This document shows positions 1 to 7,160 of a stretch of 26,654 bases of DNA, one piece after another. The notes beneath the pieces are model-generated. The model ran no database searches and was not told the origin of the DNA. It saw nothing but the letters and a program-made list of their open reading frames with translations. How positions within the stretch are numbered: the first letter of the stretch is position 1; each line of letters opens with the position of its first letter. The translations under genes and the position numbers were made by a program. This stretch comes from JAENVT01 sp031370825 (GTDB lineage Bacteria; Actinomycetota; Acidimicrobiia; Acidimicrobiales; Ilumatobacteraceae): the NCBI GenBank assembly GCA_031370825.1, contig JANMRB010000312.1, positions 1 to 26,654 on the forward strand, written 5' to 3'.

Positions 1-1
1 G

Positions 2-310
2 GTCTTCTTTCAAGTCAATGTGCGCACGGCGATGAGCGTCGGTCAGGCCAGCGGCCTGGCCCTTGCCGAAGCATCGGCGTTCGGTTGCCAAGTCGTGCAG
101 TACACACCGAATCAGGTCAAGAACTCCGTCGCCGGTTGGGGCGGCGCCGACAAGGCGCAGGTGCAGAAGATGGTGCAGGTCCGGCTCGGCTTCTCCGCGC
201 CGCCCAAGCCGGCCGATGCTGCCGACGCGGCCGCTCTCGCTCTCTGCCATCTCGCCTCGGCCCCGTTGCGCCGCCACATCGACGCCATCACAACAGCGGC
301 GGGCACATGA
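2..310 (+). CDS. ruvC: RuvC Holliday-junction endonuclease, C-terminal part (5' end outside window)
   Basis: RuvC is the dimeric endonuclease that cuts Holliday junctions symmetrically after RuvAB branch migration. Only the last 102 residues are visible; the frame is open to the left edge, so the gene is partial because of the window, not broken. The visible part matches the family C-terminus: the VFFQ..VRTAMSVGQASG segment (visible residues 1-18), the Y-[ST]-P-N-x-V-K segment (34-40), and the PADAADAAALALCH segment (70-83), whose aspartates supply C-terminal metal ligands of the RNase H-like active site. The N-terminal catalytic Asp and Glu are not visible. The stop codon TGA (308-310) overlaps the ruvA ATG in an ATGA arrangement, so ruvC and ruvA are almost certainly co-transcribed and translationally coupled. 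The assignment is firm. Confidence 0.96.
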   Translation, partial: VFFQVNVRTAMSVGQASGLALAEASAFGCQVVQYTPNQVKNSVAGWGGADKAQVQKMVQVRLGFSAPPKPADAADAAALALCHLASAPLRRHIDAITTAAGT

Positions 311-894
311 TCGGCTCGCTGCGGGGTTCGGTGCTCGAGCGCCTCGACGATGGTCGGGTACTGGTCGAGGTGGGCGGTGTGGGTTATCTGGTCACGGTCA
401 CGCCGCGCACCCTGGCCGAGCTCGAACCGACCTCACCGGTCTTTCTGTACATCCACCACCACATTCGCGAAGACGCGCAGACGCTGTTCGGCTTCTTGCG
501 CCGCGACGAGCGCGCTGCATTCGACGTATTGATCGCAACTCATGGCATCGGTCCCGCGCTTGCTGTCGCCATTCTCGGAACACATTCGCCAACCGCGCTG
601 GTCGACATCGTGGCCGGTAGCGATCTCGGCGCGCTGACGCTGGTGCCCGGTGTCGGCAAGAAGACCGCCGAGCGACTGTTGGTCGAGTTGCGCAACCGGC
701 TCAACCTGCCCATGCTCGATCCGATGACGACCAGTTCCGGTAGCACGACGATCGGCAACGTCCGCGAGGCGTTGGCTGGTCTCGGGTATGCATCCGAAGA
801 GATCCGTGACGCGATGCGCGACCTGCCGGATTCGGGCTCGGCCGAAGACCTGCTGCGCGATGCACTGCGCCTGCTGGGAGTCCGGCGTGCGTGA
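307..894 (+). CDS. ruvA: Holliday junction branch migration protein RuvA
   Basis: RuvA (195 aa, normal length) is the tetrameric DNA-binding subunit that holds the Holliday junction and loads RuvB. The start ATG at 307 overlaps the ruvC stop and gives the canonical MIGSLRG N-terminus; a longer upstream reading frame has no homologous content. Domains in order are an N-terminal OB-fold (about 1-62), tandem helix-hairpin-helix motifs (THGIGPALAVAILG near 78-91 and VPGVGKKTAERLL at about 113-125), a flexible Ser/Thr-rich linker (about 138-148), and a C-terminal three-helix domain that contacts RuvB (about 150-195). The stop at 892-894 lies inside the beginning of ruvB. No separate promoter is visible, which fits expression from an upstream ruvC promoter. 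Confidence 0.97.
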   Translation: MIGSLRGSVLERLDDGRVLVEVGGVGYLVTVTPRTLAELEPTSPVFLYIHHHIREDAQTLFGFLRRDERAAFDVLIATHGIGPALAVAILGTHSPTALVDIVAGSDLGALTLVPGVGKKTAERLLVELRNRLNLPMLDPMTTSSGSTTIGNVREALAGLGYASEEIRDAMRDLPDSGSAEDLLRDALRLLGVRRA

Positions 895-1921
895 AGAATT
901 CCTCGATCCCGCCCCAACCGACGACGTCGAAGAAGCCGACGAGGCAGGGCTTCGACCTCGACGGTTGAGCGAGTTCGTCGGCCAGGGCGAGCTGAAAGAA
1001 CATCTCTCGATCGTGCTCGAAGCCGCCAAGATGCGCGGGCAGCCCGCCGATCATCTGCTGTTGGCCGGCCCGCCCGGCCTCGGCAAGACCAGCCTCGCCG
1101 GGATCGTGGCGGTCGAGATGGGTGTGCACATGCACATCACGTCGGGTCCGGCGTTGGAACGGGCCGGCGATCTGGCGGCAATTCTCACCAAGCTCGGCGA
1201 CGGTGATGTGCTGTTCATCGACGAGATCCATCGGCTTTCACGAGTCGTCGAAGAGATCCTCTATCCGGCGATGGAGGATTTCCAGCTCGACATCGTGGTC
1301 GGTAAGGGTCCGGCTGCTTCATCGATCCGGCTCACGCTCCCACCCTTCACCCTGGTCGGGGCCACCACGCGTACCGGGATGATCACCGGTCCGTTGCGCG
1401 ACCGGTTCGGTCTGGTCGCCAGGCTCGACTACTACGCCGACGACGAGTTGGAGACGATCGTGCGACGCGCCGCTGGCATCTTGCGTGTCAGCATCACGCC
1501 CGAGGCTGCCTGGGAGATCGCCCGTCGGTCGCGAGGCACGCCACGAATTGCCAACCGATTGCTGCGCCGGGTACGCGACTACGCCGAAGTGCGCGGCGAC
1601 GGCACCATCTCAGTCACCACCGCGCAGGACGGCCTGAAGCTGTTCGGGGTCGACGGGCGCGGGCTCGACAAGGTCGACCGGGCCATCCTCTCCGCGATCT
1701 GCAAGCAGTTCCATGGCGGTCCGGTCGGGCTCAGCACGTTGGCCATCAGCGTCGGCGAGCAGCCCGAGACCGTCGAGGACATGTACGAGCCGTTCCTGAT
1801 TCAACAGGGCATGCTGGCCCGCACTCCGCGCGGCCGGGTAGCCATGGCGGCCGCCTACGAACACATTGGCCTGACACCACCTGCAGGCGGAACGGCAGGC
1901 ACGTCTTCCCTGTTCGACTAG
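887..1921 (+). CDS. ruvB: Holliday junction ATP-dependent DNA helicase RuvB
   Basis: RuvB is the hexameric AAA+ motor that drives branch migration together with RuvA. I chose the GTG at 887 (344 aa). It is preceded by GGGAG at 876-880, overlaps the end of ruvA by 8 nt, and leads into the usual acidic N-terminus and the RPRRLSEFVGQ segment. The ATG at 788 would add ruvA-overlapping residues with no family similarity. Visible motifs are Walker A GPPGLGKT (61-68), Walker B with DEIH, sensor I GATTR, the arginine-finger segment GPLRDRFG, and a C-terminal winged-helix DNA-binding domain (about 260-335). The gene ends 9 nt from a convergent hydrolase gene, closing the ruvCAB unit. Confidence 0.97.
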   Translation: MREEFLDPAPTDDVEEADEAGLRPRRLSEFVGQGELKEHLSIVLEAAKMRGQPADHLLLAGPPGLGKTSLAGIVAVEMGVHMHITSGPALERAGDLAAILTKLGDGDVLFIDEIHRLSRVVEEILYPAMEDFQLDIVVGKGPAASSIRLTLPPFTLVGATTRTGMITGPLRDRFGLVARLDYYADDELETIVRRAAGILRVSITPEAAWEIARRSRGTPRIANRLLRRVRDYAEVRGDGTISVTTAQDGLKLFGVDGRGLDKVDRAILSAICKQFHGGPVGLSTLAISVGEQPETVEDMYEPFLIQQGMLARTPRGRVAMAAAYEHIGLTPPAGGTAGTSSLFD

Positions 1922-1934
1922 GGGTCCGACCTAG
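1918..1934. terminator. Short inverted repeat between convergent ruvB and hydrolase genes
   Basis: CTAGG (1918-1922) and CCTAG (1930-1934) form a 5-bp stem with a 7-nt loop. The stem contains the stop codons of both convergent genes. There is no T-run on either side, so if it terminates transcription at all it is weak; it may simply reflect two TAG stop codons facing each other. Confidence 0.2.
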
Positions 1935-3010
1935 CCGAGTTGGGCGTCCATCCAGGCGGTGACGACTGCGAGCACCTCTGCGTTGTTGCGCTCGAACATC
2001 GAGCCGTGGCTGTTCCCGTGCACACCACGCTCGGCCAGTTCGATGTGTTCGGCGTTGCAGCCGGCCTGCTTCAAGAACTCGACCAATGGCCCATTGGTGA
2101 AGCGGAAGACCGAAGCCTCACCCGACACCACCGCGATCGGCACCTCGGCGAGATTGGTCAACTGCCGGGCCGGCTCCGCTTGGAGGGTCAACGCCGGTGC
2201 GCCGGGTGCCGGGGGCTCACTCTCGATCAGACTCAGATCGCCCGGCGAGGACGCGGGCGGATCGAAGGTCATCGGCACTGCAGCGACACCCCATTGCAAG
2301 GTGTCGGGCCCGAACATCGTCGCGAAGGCCGGCCCGATCGGTTCGAGCTGAACCAGTCCGACGACAAGGTCAGGGCGGGCGTCGGCAACGAGGAAGCCGG
2401 CAGGGCCGCCGAGCGAGTTGCTGACGACGAAAGCGGGGCCGATCTTTTCGAGCAGCTCGACGAGCCGCTTCTGCTCGAGCGCCTGACGATCGGCGGCGTC
2501 GGCAGCGAACGGACCGACCGATGCCAGGAACTGCAGCCATGCCGGATCCTCGGGATCGGCGCGATCGCCCGGCCATTGTGTGTGCAGATCAGCGAACGGC
2601 ATGGCACCAGGCCCATCGACAGGCGGCACGAAGATGCCTCTCAGAACCTCGATCGGCAACGCCGGACCCATCGGACCCAGCGCGTCGGGAACGTATGCCG
2701 AGCGCCCGTGGCCGGGCCTGTCGACCACGTACACGACCCAACCCTGCTGGACGAGCAACGTTGCCCATCCCGCCCGGCCGTCTGGCGTGCTCAGATAATC
2801 GAGTCCCTGCCCGGCACCGCCGTGGACCAGCACGATCGGATACGGCTTGGTGACCTCGACCGGCGCTTCCCAATAGACGTACATCGGGCCACGCGCTTCG
2901 CCGGTGGCAGCGTGGGGCTCTGCGCCAACCCAGAAGTGTCCGCGGCGCGATGTGACCGGATCTGATTCCATCGGCGGCCTCGCCGGTGAGGCGTTCGTGA
3001 AGCGAGCCAT
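1931..3010 (-). CDS. Alpha/beta hydrolase (esterase-like)
   Basis: This is an alpha/beta-hydrolase fold enzyme of unknown substrate, 359 aa from the start chosen here. The ATG at 3010 is preceded by AAGGAG (plus-strand CTCCTT 3015-3020) with 4-nt spacing. A longer version starting at 3091 would overlap the upstream dimethylargininase-like gene with low-complexity residues. Visible features are the oxyanion-loop segment LVHGGAGQG (about 61-69), a DRPGHGRS segment (about 97-104), a nucleophile elbow SNSLGG with the likely catalytic Ser at about 199, and a C-terminal GVHGNSHG segment holding the likely catalytic His (331 or 335). There is no obvious signal peptide or membrane segment. It is the last gene of a three-gene minus-strand cassette, 32 nt after its neighbour. 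The closest general description is an esterase or alkyl-ester hydrolase; no specific reaction can be claimed. Confidence 0.85.
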   Translation of the reverse strand: MARFTNASPARPPMESDPVTSRRGHFWVGAEPHAATGEARGPMYVYWEAPVEVTKPYPIVLVHGGAGQGLDYLSTPDGRAGWATLLVQQGWVVYVVDRPGHGRSAYVPDALGPMGPALPIEVLRGIFVPPVDGPGAMPFADLHTQWPGDRADPEDPAWLQFLASVGPFAADAADRQALEQKRLVELLEKIGPAFVVSNSLGGPAGFLVADARPDLVVGLVQLEPIGPAFATMFGPDTLQWGVAAVPMTFDPPASSPGDLSLIESEPPAPGAPALTLQAEPARQLTNLAEVPIAVVSGEASVFRFTNGPLVEFLKQAGCNAEHIELAERGVHGNSHGSMFERNNAEVLAVVTAWMDAQLG

Positions 3011-3042
3011 CATTCTCCTTGTCCATTTCAGTGATTGGTTGG

Positions 3043-3813
3043 TCAATGGTTGGTTTGGGAGCGCAGACGCACGCTGAGGCATGTCACGCATCCTTCGAGC
3101 TTCTGGAACTCACCGATGTCGACCTCCAGCGGCTGGTACCCCATCGAGCGGTACATCTCTGCTGACAGCGGGCAGTCCGACGCGATCAGGAGACGGTCAT
3201 CGCCGAGCAGCACGACGTGGGCACCGGACTCCTCCGGCGTTGCCATGAACTTTGGAAACAGACCCGCGTCGTCGACCACCTCAGGCCACCCGACGATCGT
3301 GCCATCCGGCAAGGCAGTGACAGCGGATTTCAGATGCAGGACTTTGCTGATCGGGACTATTGCAACAGTTGCGCCCTGAGGCTCGAGATGCGCTGCGAGC
3401 TGTTCGATGCCGGCGGCGTTCGTGCGCCCACCCAAGCCGACGTAGACGGTGTCGCCGACCTTCAGAACGTCGCCACCGTCCAGGGTTCCGGGTGGTTCGA
3501 TTCGGACGGTGCGATAGCCAAGACTTCCGATGACGTCGGCAACCGCCCGAGTCTCGGGCTGTCGTGAAGCAGCGCCGGGGAGCGAGATGACGGCGAGATC
3601 GCCGTACATGACGATTGTGTCTTCGATGAACGCGGCATCGGGGCAGTCGTCGGCAGTGGGAACCTCGATGGTCTCCCAGCCATTGAGTGCCATCGTGTCG
3701 ACGTACCCCTGCCACTGCCGGGTCGCCAGATCGACGTCGATCTCGGTGCGTTCGAGATGCGTCAGGAGCCCCTCGTTCAGTCGAGGACCGGGTCGGCGGA
3801 CAAGGGCTCTCAC
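3043..3813 (-). CDS. Dimethylargininase-like amidinohydrolase (DDAH family)
   Basis: Members of this pentein-fold family hydrolyse N-omega-methylated arginines to citrulline plus methylamine or dimethylamine; related members act on other guanidino compounds. The 256-aa length matches bacterial DDAH (about 254). Visible catalytic elements are the D-D-x-x-D-A-x-F-x-E-D segment (55-65) for guanidino binding, LDGGDV (111-116), the catalytic His in LHLKS (His160), and the nucleophilic Cys in the C-terminal TCLSVR segment (Cys245). The order and spacing are those of Pseudomonas-type DDAH. The GTG start at 3813 overlaps the stop of the upstream dienelactone-hydrolase-like gene (GTGA, 4 nt), so the two are translationally coupled. 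A broader arginine-deiminase or amidinotransferase assignment is less likely because of the short length and the Cys context. Substrate specificity is not proven by sequence. Confidence 0.88.
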   Translation of the reverse strand: MRALVRRPGPRLNEGLLTHLERTEIDVDLATRQWQGYVDTMALNGWETIEVPTADDCPDAAFIEDTIVMYGDLAVISLPGAASRQPETRAVADVIGSLGYRTVRIEPPGTLDGGDVLKVGDTVYVGLGGRTNAAGIEQLAAHLEPQGATVAIVPISKVLHLKSAVTALPDGTIVGWPEVVDDAGLFPKFMATPEESGAHVVLLGDDRLLIASDCPLSAEMYRSMGYQPLEVDIGEFQKLEGCVTCLSVRLRSQTNH

Positions 3814-4514
3814 GCGGGCAGGTTCGTCGCCAGAAAGGCCATCGTCTTCGCCCAGGCGGCGTAGGCCGCGCCTTCGTTGTAGAACATCTCACTCTCATGG
3901 TTGTCGAATGCATGACCCGCGTTCTCGACGTTGAGATGGAACAGCGGCCGGCCCGCCATGGCTGCGGCGACTTGGTCGACGCCCTCGTTGGGGATGAACG
4001 GATCGTCGTTGCCGAAGTGGAACAGAGTCGGGCAGGTGACCCGATCGATCTGTCCCAGCATCGACGGCACGCCCGAGCCGTAGTAGCTGACGCAACAACT
4101 GGGATCAGCCTTGGCGGCAACGGCAAACGCCAGCGTGCCACCCAGGCAGAAGCCCATCACAGCGGGGGCCGCGGTGATGCCCGGTTGGCTGCGCAGGTGC
4201 TCCAGTGCTGCGGTGCAATCAGAGATGGCCTTCGGGAAGTCGAGCTGCTGCACCTTCTCCATCGACGCGCCGAGACCCGCTTCGGTGTGATCACTTTCCC
4301 AGTTCGGGGCGAATCGCCAGAAGATGTCGGGCGCACCGACCCGGTAGCCGGCTTCAGCCAGTCGCTGGGCGACGGCACGGATGTACGTGCCGACTCCGAA
4401 GATCTCTTGGATCACCAAGATCGCTGCGTGCGGCTCGGTGTCGGGGATCCACATGTGCAGATCCATGGATCCATCGGAGCCACAGGCCACCTGATCGGTT
4501 CGTAACGAGGTCAT
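3810..4514 (-). CDS. Dienelactone hydrolase family protein
   Basis: This 234-aa alpha/beta hydrolase belongs to the dienelactone hydrolase (carboxymethylenebutenolidase) family. That family opens lactone rings in chloro-aromatic degradation, but many members have other or unknown ester or lactone substrates. The sequence shows the family Cys-type triad: QEIFG with Glu37, GFCLGG with the nucleophile Cys123, GNDDPFIP with Asp171, and AGHAF with His201. These positions agree closely with the well-studied Pseudomonas enzyme. The length is normal. The ATG at 4514 heads the minus-strand three-gene cassette and diverges from queA with a 50-bp gap that must hold both promoters. No aromatic-catabolism gene is nearby, so a classical role in the chlorocatechol pathway is not supported by context. 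Confidence 0.9.
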   Translation of the reverse strand: MTSLRTDQVACGSDGSMDLHMWIPDTEPHAAILVIQEIFGVGTYIRAVAQRLAEAGYRVGAPDIFWRFAPNWESDHTEAGLGASMEKVQQLDFPKAISDCTAALEHLRSQPGITAAPAVMGFCLGGTLAFAVAAKADPSCCVSYYGSGVPSMLGQIDRVTCPTLFHFGNDDPFIPNEGVDQVAAAMAGRPLFHLNVENAGHAFDNHESEMFYNEGAAYAAWAKTMAFLATNLPA

Positions 4515-4549
4515 GGCGCCATGGTGTCACACCGTTGCACGCCCGCCCG

Positions 4550-4555
4550 TAGCCT
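4550..4555 (+). promoter_or_regulatory. Candidate -10 hexamer (TAGCCT) for leaderless queA
   Basis: TAGCCT fits the actinobacterial -10 consensus TANNNT and ends 9 nt before the queA ATG. No Shine-Dalgarno sequence is seen upstream of that ATG. The same arrangement recurs before five other head genes in this window. No convincing -35 is visible. Confidence 0.45.
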
Positions 4556-4564
4556 GAATTCCCC

Positions 4565-5578
4565 ATGCGCTTGACCGATTTCGACTACGAGCTGCCGGTC
4601 GAGCGCATCGCCCAAGTTCCGATCGAGCCCCGCGACGCGGCCCGACTGATGGTCGATCGAGGTAGCGCCGAACCGGGTCATCTCCACGTTCACGATCTTC
4701 CAACGCTGCTTCGCGAGGGCGATCTGCTCGTCGTCAACGACACCCGCGTGATTCCCGCCCGCCTGCGCCTGCGTCGCGAGACCGGGGGAGCGGCGGAGGT
4801 GCTGCTGCTCGAACCGGTCAGCGATGACCGTCGACTGTGGGAAGCGCTGATTCGCCCCGCCCGGAAGCTGCGAGTCGGTGAGCAACTTGTCGACTCCGGC
4901 GGTGACGCGCTCGTCGAGATAGGTCGACGGATGCCGGGTGGCGACACATGGACCGTGAAGATCGTCCCGGATGACGAGCCGCTGGCACTGCTGCAACGCC
5001 ACGGTGAGATGCCCCTGCCTCCGTACATCGGTGTCGAACTGGCCGAGCAGGATCGATATCAAACCGTCTACGCATCCGAGCCGGGGTCTGCCGCGGCACC
5101 GACGGCGGGCCTGCATTTCACGCCGGAGTTGCTCGACACGATCGCCGCCATCGGCGTGGAGAGAGCGACCGTCGAGCTGGTCGTCGGCCTCGACACGTTC
5201 AGGCCGGTCGTGGCCGATGACCCGACGCAGCATCTGATGCACAGCGAGCGATACGACGTCGACGACGCGGTGCTGGAGAAGTGTCGTCGAGCGCGACGCG
5301 TCATCGCTGTGGGCACGACGACGGTGCGCGCACTTGAATCAGCGGCTGCATCGGGAGAGCTACGTGGCCGCACCAGGCTGTTCATCAACCGACCGTACGA
5401 CTGGAAGGTGGTCGACGTGATGATGACCAACTTTCACCTGCCACGCACCACACTGTTGATGATGATCGACGCCTTCGTCGGTGATCGGTGGCGCAGGATG
5501 TACGACATCGCGATCGCCGAGCGCTATCGGTTCCTCAGCTTCGGCGACGCGATGCTCCTCGATCGGTGGGCGACGTAG
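4565..5578 (+). CDS. queA: S-adenosylmethionine:tRNA ribosyltransferase-isomerase QueA
   Basis: QueA transfers and isomerises the ribosyl group of S-adenosylmethionine onto 7-aminomethyl-7-deazaguanine in tRNA, giving epoxyqueuosine, the step after tRNA-guanine transglycosylase. The 337-aa protein has the family N-terminus with DFDYELP and the IA-Q-x-P...RDAARLMV segment (about 14-30), a LLVVNDTRVIPARL segment (about 54-67), the EMPLPPYI segment (about 146-153), GLHFT in the middle, TVRALES near 255-261, and the highly conserved TNFHLPRTTLLMM segment with His291. Its stop is followed immediately by the tgt start with no intervening base, so queA and tgt form an operon catalysing consecutive steps. 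The start ATG at 4565 gives the canonical N-terminus. Upstream is a probable leaderless promoter shared back-to-back with the minus-strand cassette. Confidence 0.97.
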   Translation: MRLTDFDYELPVERIAQVPIEPRDAARLMVDRGSAEPGHLHVHDLPTLLREGDLLVVNDTRVIPARLRLRRETGGAAEVLLLEPVSDDRRLWEALIRPARKLRVGEQLVDSGGDALVEIGRRMPGGDTWTVKIVPDDEPLALLQRHGEMPLPPYIGVELAEQDRYQTVYASEPGSAAAPTAGLHFTPELLDTIAAIGVERATVELVVGLDTFRPVVADDPTQHLMHSERYDVDDAVLEKCRRARRVIAVGTTTVRALESAAASGELRGRTRLFINRPYDWKVVDVMMTNFHLPRTTLLMMIDAFVGDRWRRMYDIAIAERYRFLSFGDAMLLDRWAT

Positions 5579-6676
5579 ATGCATCCGGTCCGATTCGAAA
5601 CGATCGCAGCGGATGGTGCAGCGCGCAGTGGCATCGCTCACACGGCGCGAGGTAGCTATCGCACGCCGTGCTTCATGCCCGTCGGCACGCGCGGCGCGAT
5701 CAAGTACCTGAGCGCCGCTGACTACGAACGTCTCGGTGCAGAGATCGTGCTTGGCAACACCTATCACCTGATGCTCCGTCCCGGCGCAGAGACGATCGCG
5801 GCGCTGGGTGGCCTCGGTAGGTTCGCCGGCTGGAACGGACTGACCCTGACCGATTCCGGAGGGTTCCAGGTCTTCTCGCTCGACCCCGACGTCGACGATG
5901 ACGGAGTGACGTTCAAGAGCACATACGACGGTTCGTCGCATCGACTCACGCCAGAGATCGCCGTGCGCACACAGGAGCTGCTCGGTGCGGACATCCAGAT
6001 GGTGCTCGACGTTTGCCCTCCACTGCCATCGCCTCCGGACGTCATCCGCACTGCGGTGGAACGCACCGCCGCAAGGGCGGCGCGTTCCCGGTCGATCCAC
6101 GGACGCGACGACCAGGCCCTGTTCGGAATCGTCCAGGGCGGAATCAGCGTGGCGCTTCGTGCCGAGAGTGCCCAGCGAACGGTTGCGCTCGACTTTGACG
6201 GGTACGCGATCGGAGGTCTCAGCGTGGGCGAGACGCGGGGTGAGATGCTGCCGGCGCTCACCGCTGCGTTGGCCCACCTGCCCAAGGACCGGCCTCGCTA
6301 CCTCATGGGTGTCGGCGACCCGGCCAGCCTGGTCGAGGCTGTTGCCGTGGGCGTCGACCAGTTCGACTGCGTGATGCAGACCAGAATCGGGCGGCACGGC
6401 ACGGCGCTGACAGGACGCGGCAAGGTGCACATCAAGAACGCCAAGCACGCACTCAGCGACGAGCCACTCGACGCCGACTGCACCTGCGAGGTGTGCCAGC
6501 GCCATAGCTGCGGCTACATACGGCATTTGTTCCAAGTCGGTGAGCCGACCGCATCCAGACTTGTCAGCCTGCACAACATCAGTTGGACACTGCAGCTCAT
6601 GGCCTCGATGCGGGGCGCGATCGAGGCCGGGACTTTTGACTCATTTCGCGACGGGGTTCTCGCTGTTTGGCGGTGA
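5579..6676 (+). CDS. tgt: Queuine/preQ1 tRNA-guanine transglycosylase
   Basis: Tgt exchanges guanine-34 of GUN-anticodon tRNAs for the queuosine precursor preQ1. The 365-aa TIM-barrel protein has the usual N-terminus (HPVRFE), the catalytic Asp92 in DSGGFQVFSL, GIVQGG, MGVGDP, the nucleophile Asp263 in QFDCVM, and the C-terminal zinc site Cys301, Cys303, Cys306 and His332. These positions are within one residue (three for Asp92) of the Escherichia coli enzyme. One oddity is the segment after the nucleophile, which reads CVMQTRIGRHG where most family members have CVMPTR; the flanking motif is otherwise intact. The start directly abuts the queA stop (TAGATG), so the genes are coupled. An 88-bp gap to yajC follows. 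Confidence 0.97.
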   Translation: MHPVRFETIAADGAARSGIAHTARGSYRTPCFMPVGTRGAIKYLSAADYERLGAEIVLGNTYHLMLRPGAETIAALGGLGRFAGWNGLTLTDSGGFQVFSLDPDVDDDGVTFKSTYDGSSHRLTPEIAVRTQELLGADIQMVLDVCPPLPSPPDVIRTAVERTAARAARSRSIHGRDDQALFGIVQGGISVALRAESAQRTVALDFDGYAIGGLSVGETRGEMLPALTAALAHLPKDRPRYLMGVGDPASLVEAVAVGVDQFDCVMQTRIGRHGTALTGRGKVHIKNAKHALSDEPLDADCTCEVCQRHSCGYIRHLFQVGEPTASRLVSLHNISWTLQLMASMRGAIEAGTFDSFRDGVLAVWR

Positions 6677-6702
6677 GACGCCCAACCTGACGTCCTGGTG
6701 GC

Positions 6703-6708
6703 TAGCAT
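6703..6708 (+). promoter_or_regulatory. Possible -10 (TAGCAT) upstream of yajC-secD-secF
   Basis: The 88-bp gap between tgt and yajC contains a TANNNT match, TAGCAT, about 56 nt before the yajC ATG. No convincing -35 lies at the expected distance, and no good Shine-Dalgarno precedes yajC. The region is A/T-richer than its surroundings near 6719-6760, which fits a promoter or leader, but the exact site is uncertain. Confidence 0.25.
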
Positions 6709-6764
6709 TCCCCGTCGGTTAATTAGCGGTCTTTCTCCTCCATTGCCAAAAATTGGATACCCAC

Positions 6765-7160
6765 ATGCACGTCCTGTCGATAGTCGCCGCCACGAATTCC
6801 AACTCCAATCCGCTCGGCTTGTTCGTCCCGATGATCCTGATCGGCGCGGCGATGTACTTTCTCATGATCCGCCCCCAGCGTCGCAAGATGCGCAATCAGG
6901 CGGCCCTTCAATCCTCGATCGACGTCGGCGACGAGGTCATGACGACGTCGGGCGTGTACGGCTTCGTCACGCTGCTCGACGGCGACATCGCGTGGCTGGA
7001 GATCGACGACAACGTGCAGATCCGGATCGCCCGCCAAGCGCTCCAGCGCAAGGTCGACACCTCCGCGGGTGAGACCGCAATACCCGCCGACGACGGCTCC
7101 GGCCGCAGCACCAAGATCGAGCCAACGGACGGAACTGCGGCAGACGAGCCCTCCAAGTAA
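6765..7160 (+). CDS. yajC: Preprotein translocase accessory subunit YajC
   Basis: YajC is a small single-span membrane protein that associates with SecDF and the Sec translocon. The product from ATG 6765 is 131 aa. It has a short N-terminus, one hydrophobic helix (about 18-37, PLGLFVPMILIGAAMYFLMI), then the family signature RPQRRKMR immediately after the membrane span (about 38-45), a conserved GDEVMTTSG segment (about 58-66), and an acidic, variable tail. An in-frame TTG at 6753 would add four residues; ATG is preferred. The stop TAA overlaps the secD ATG (TAATG), making yajC, secD and secF one coupled operon. The order yajC-secD-secF after queA-tgt is common in bacteria. Confidence 0.95.
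   Translation: MHVLSIVAATNSNSNPLGLFVPMILIGAAMYFLMIRPQRRKMRNQAALQSSIDVGDEVMTTSGVYGFVTLLDGDIAWLEIDDNVQIRIARQALQRKVDTSAGETAIPADDGSGRSTKIEPTDGTAADEPSK

Noticed and set aside
5360..6574. A 404-codon minus-strand frame opposite tgt
   Set aside because: Fully antisense to tgt, whose catalytic and zinc residues are intact; no motif in the antisense product.
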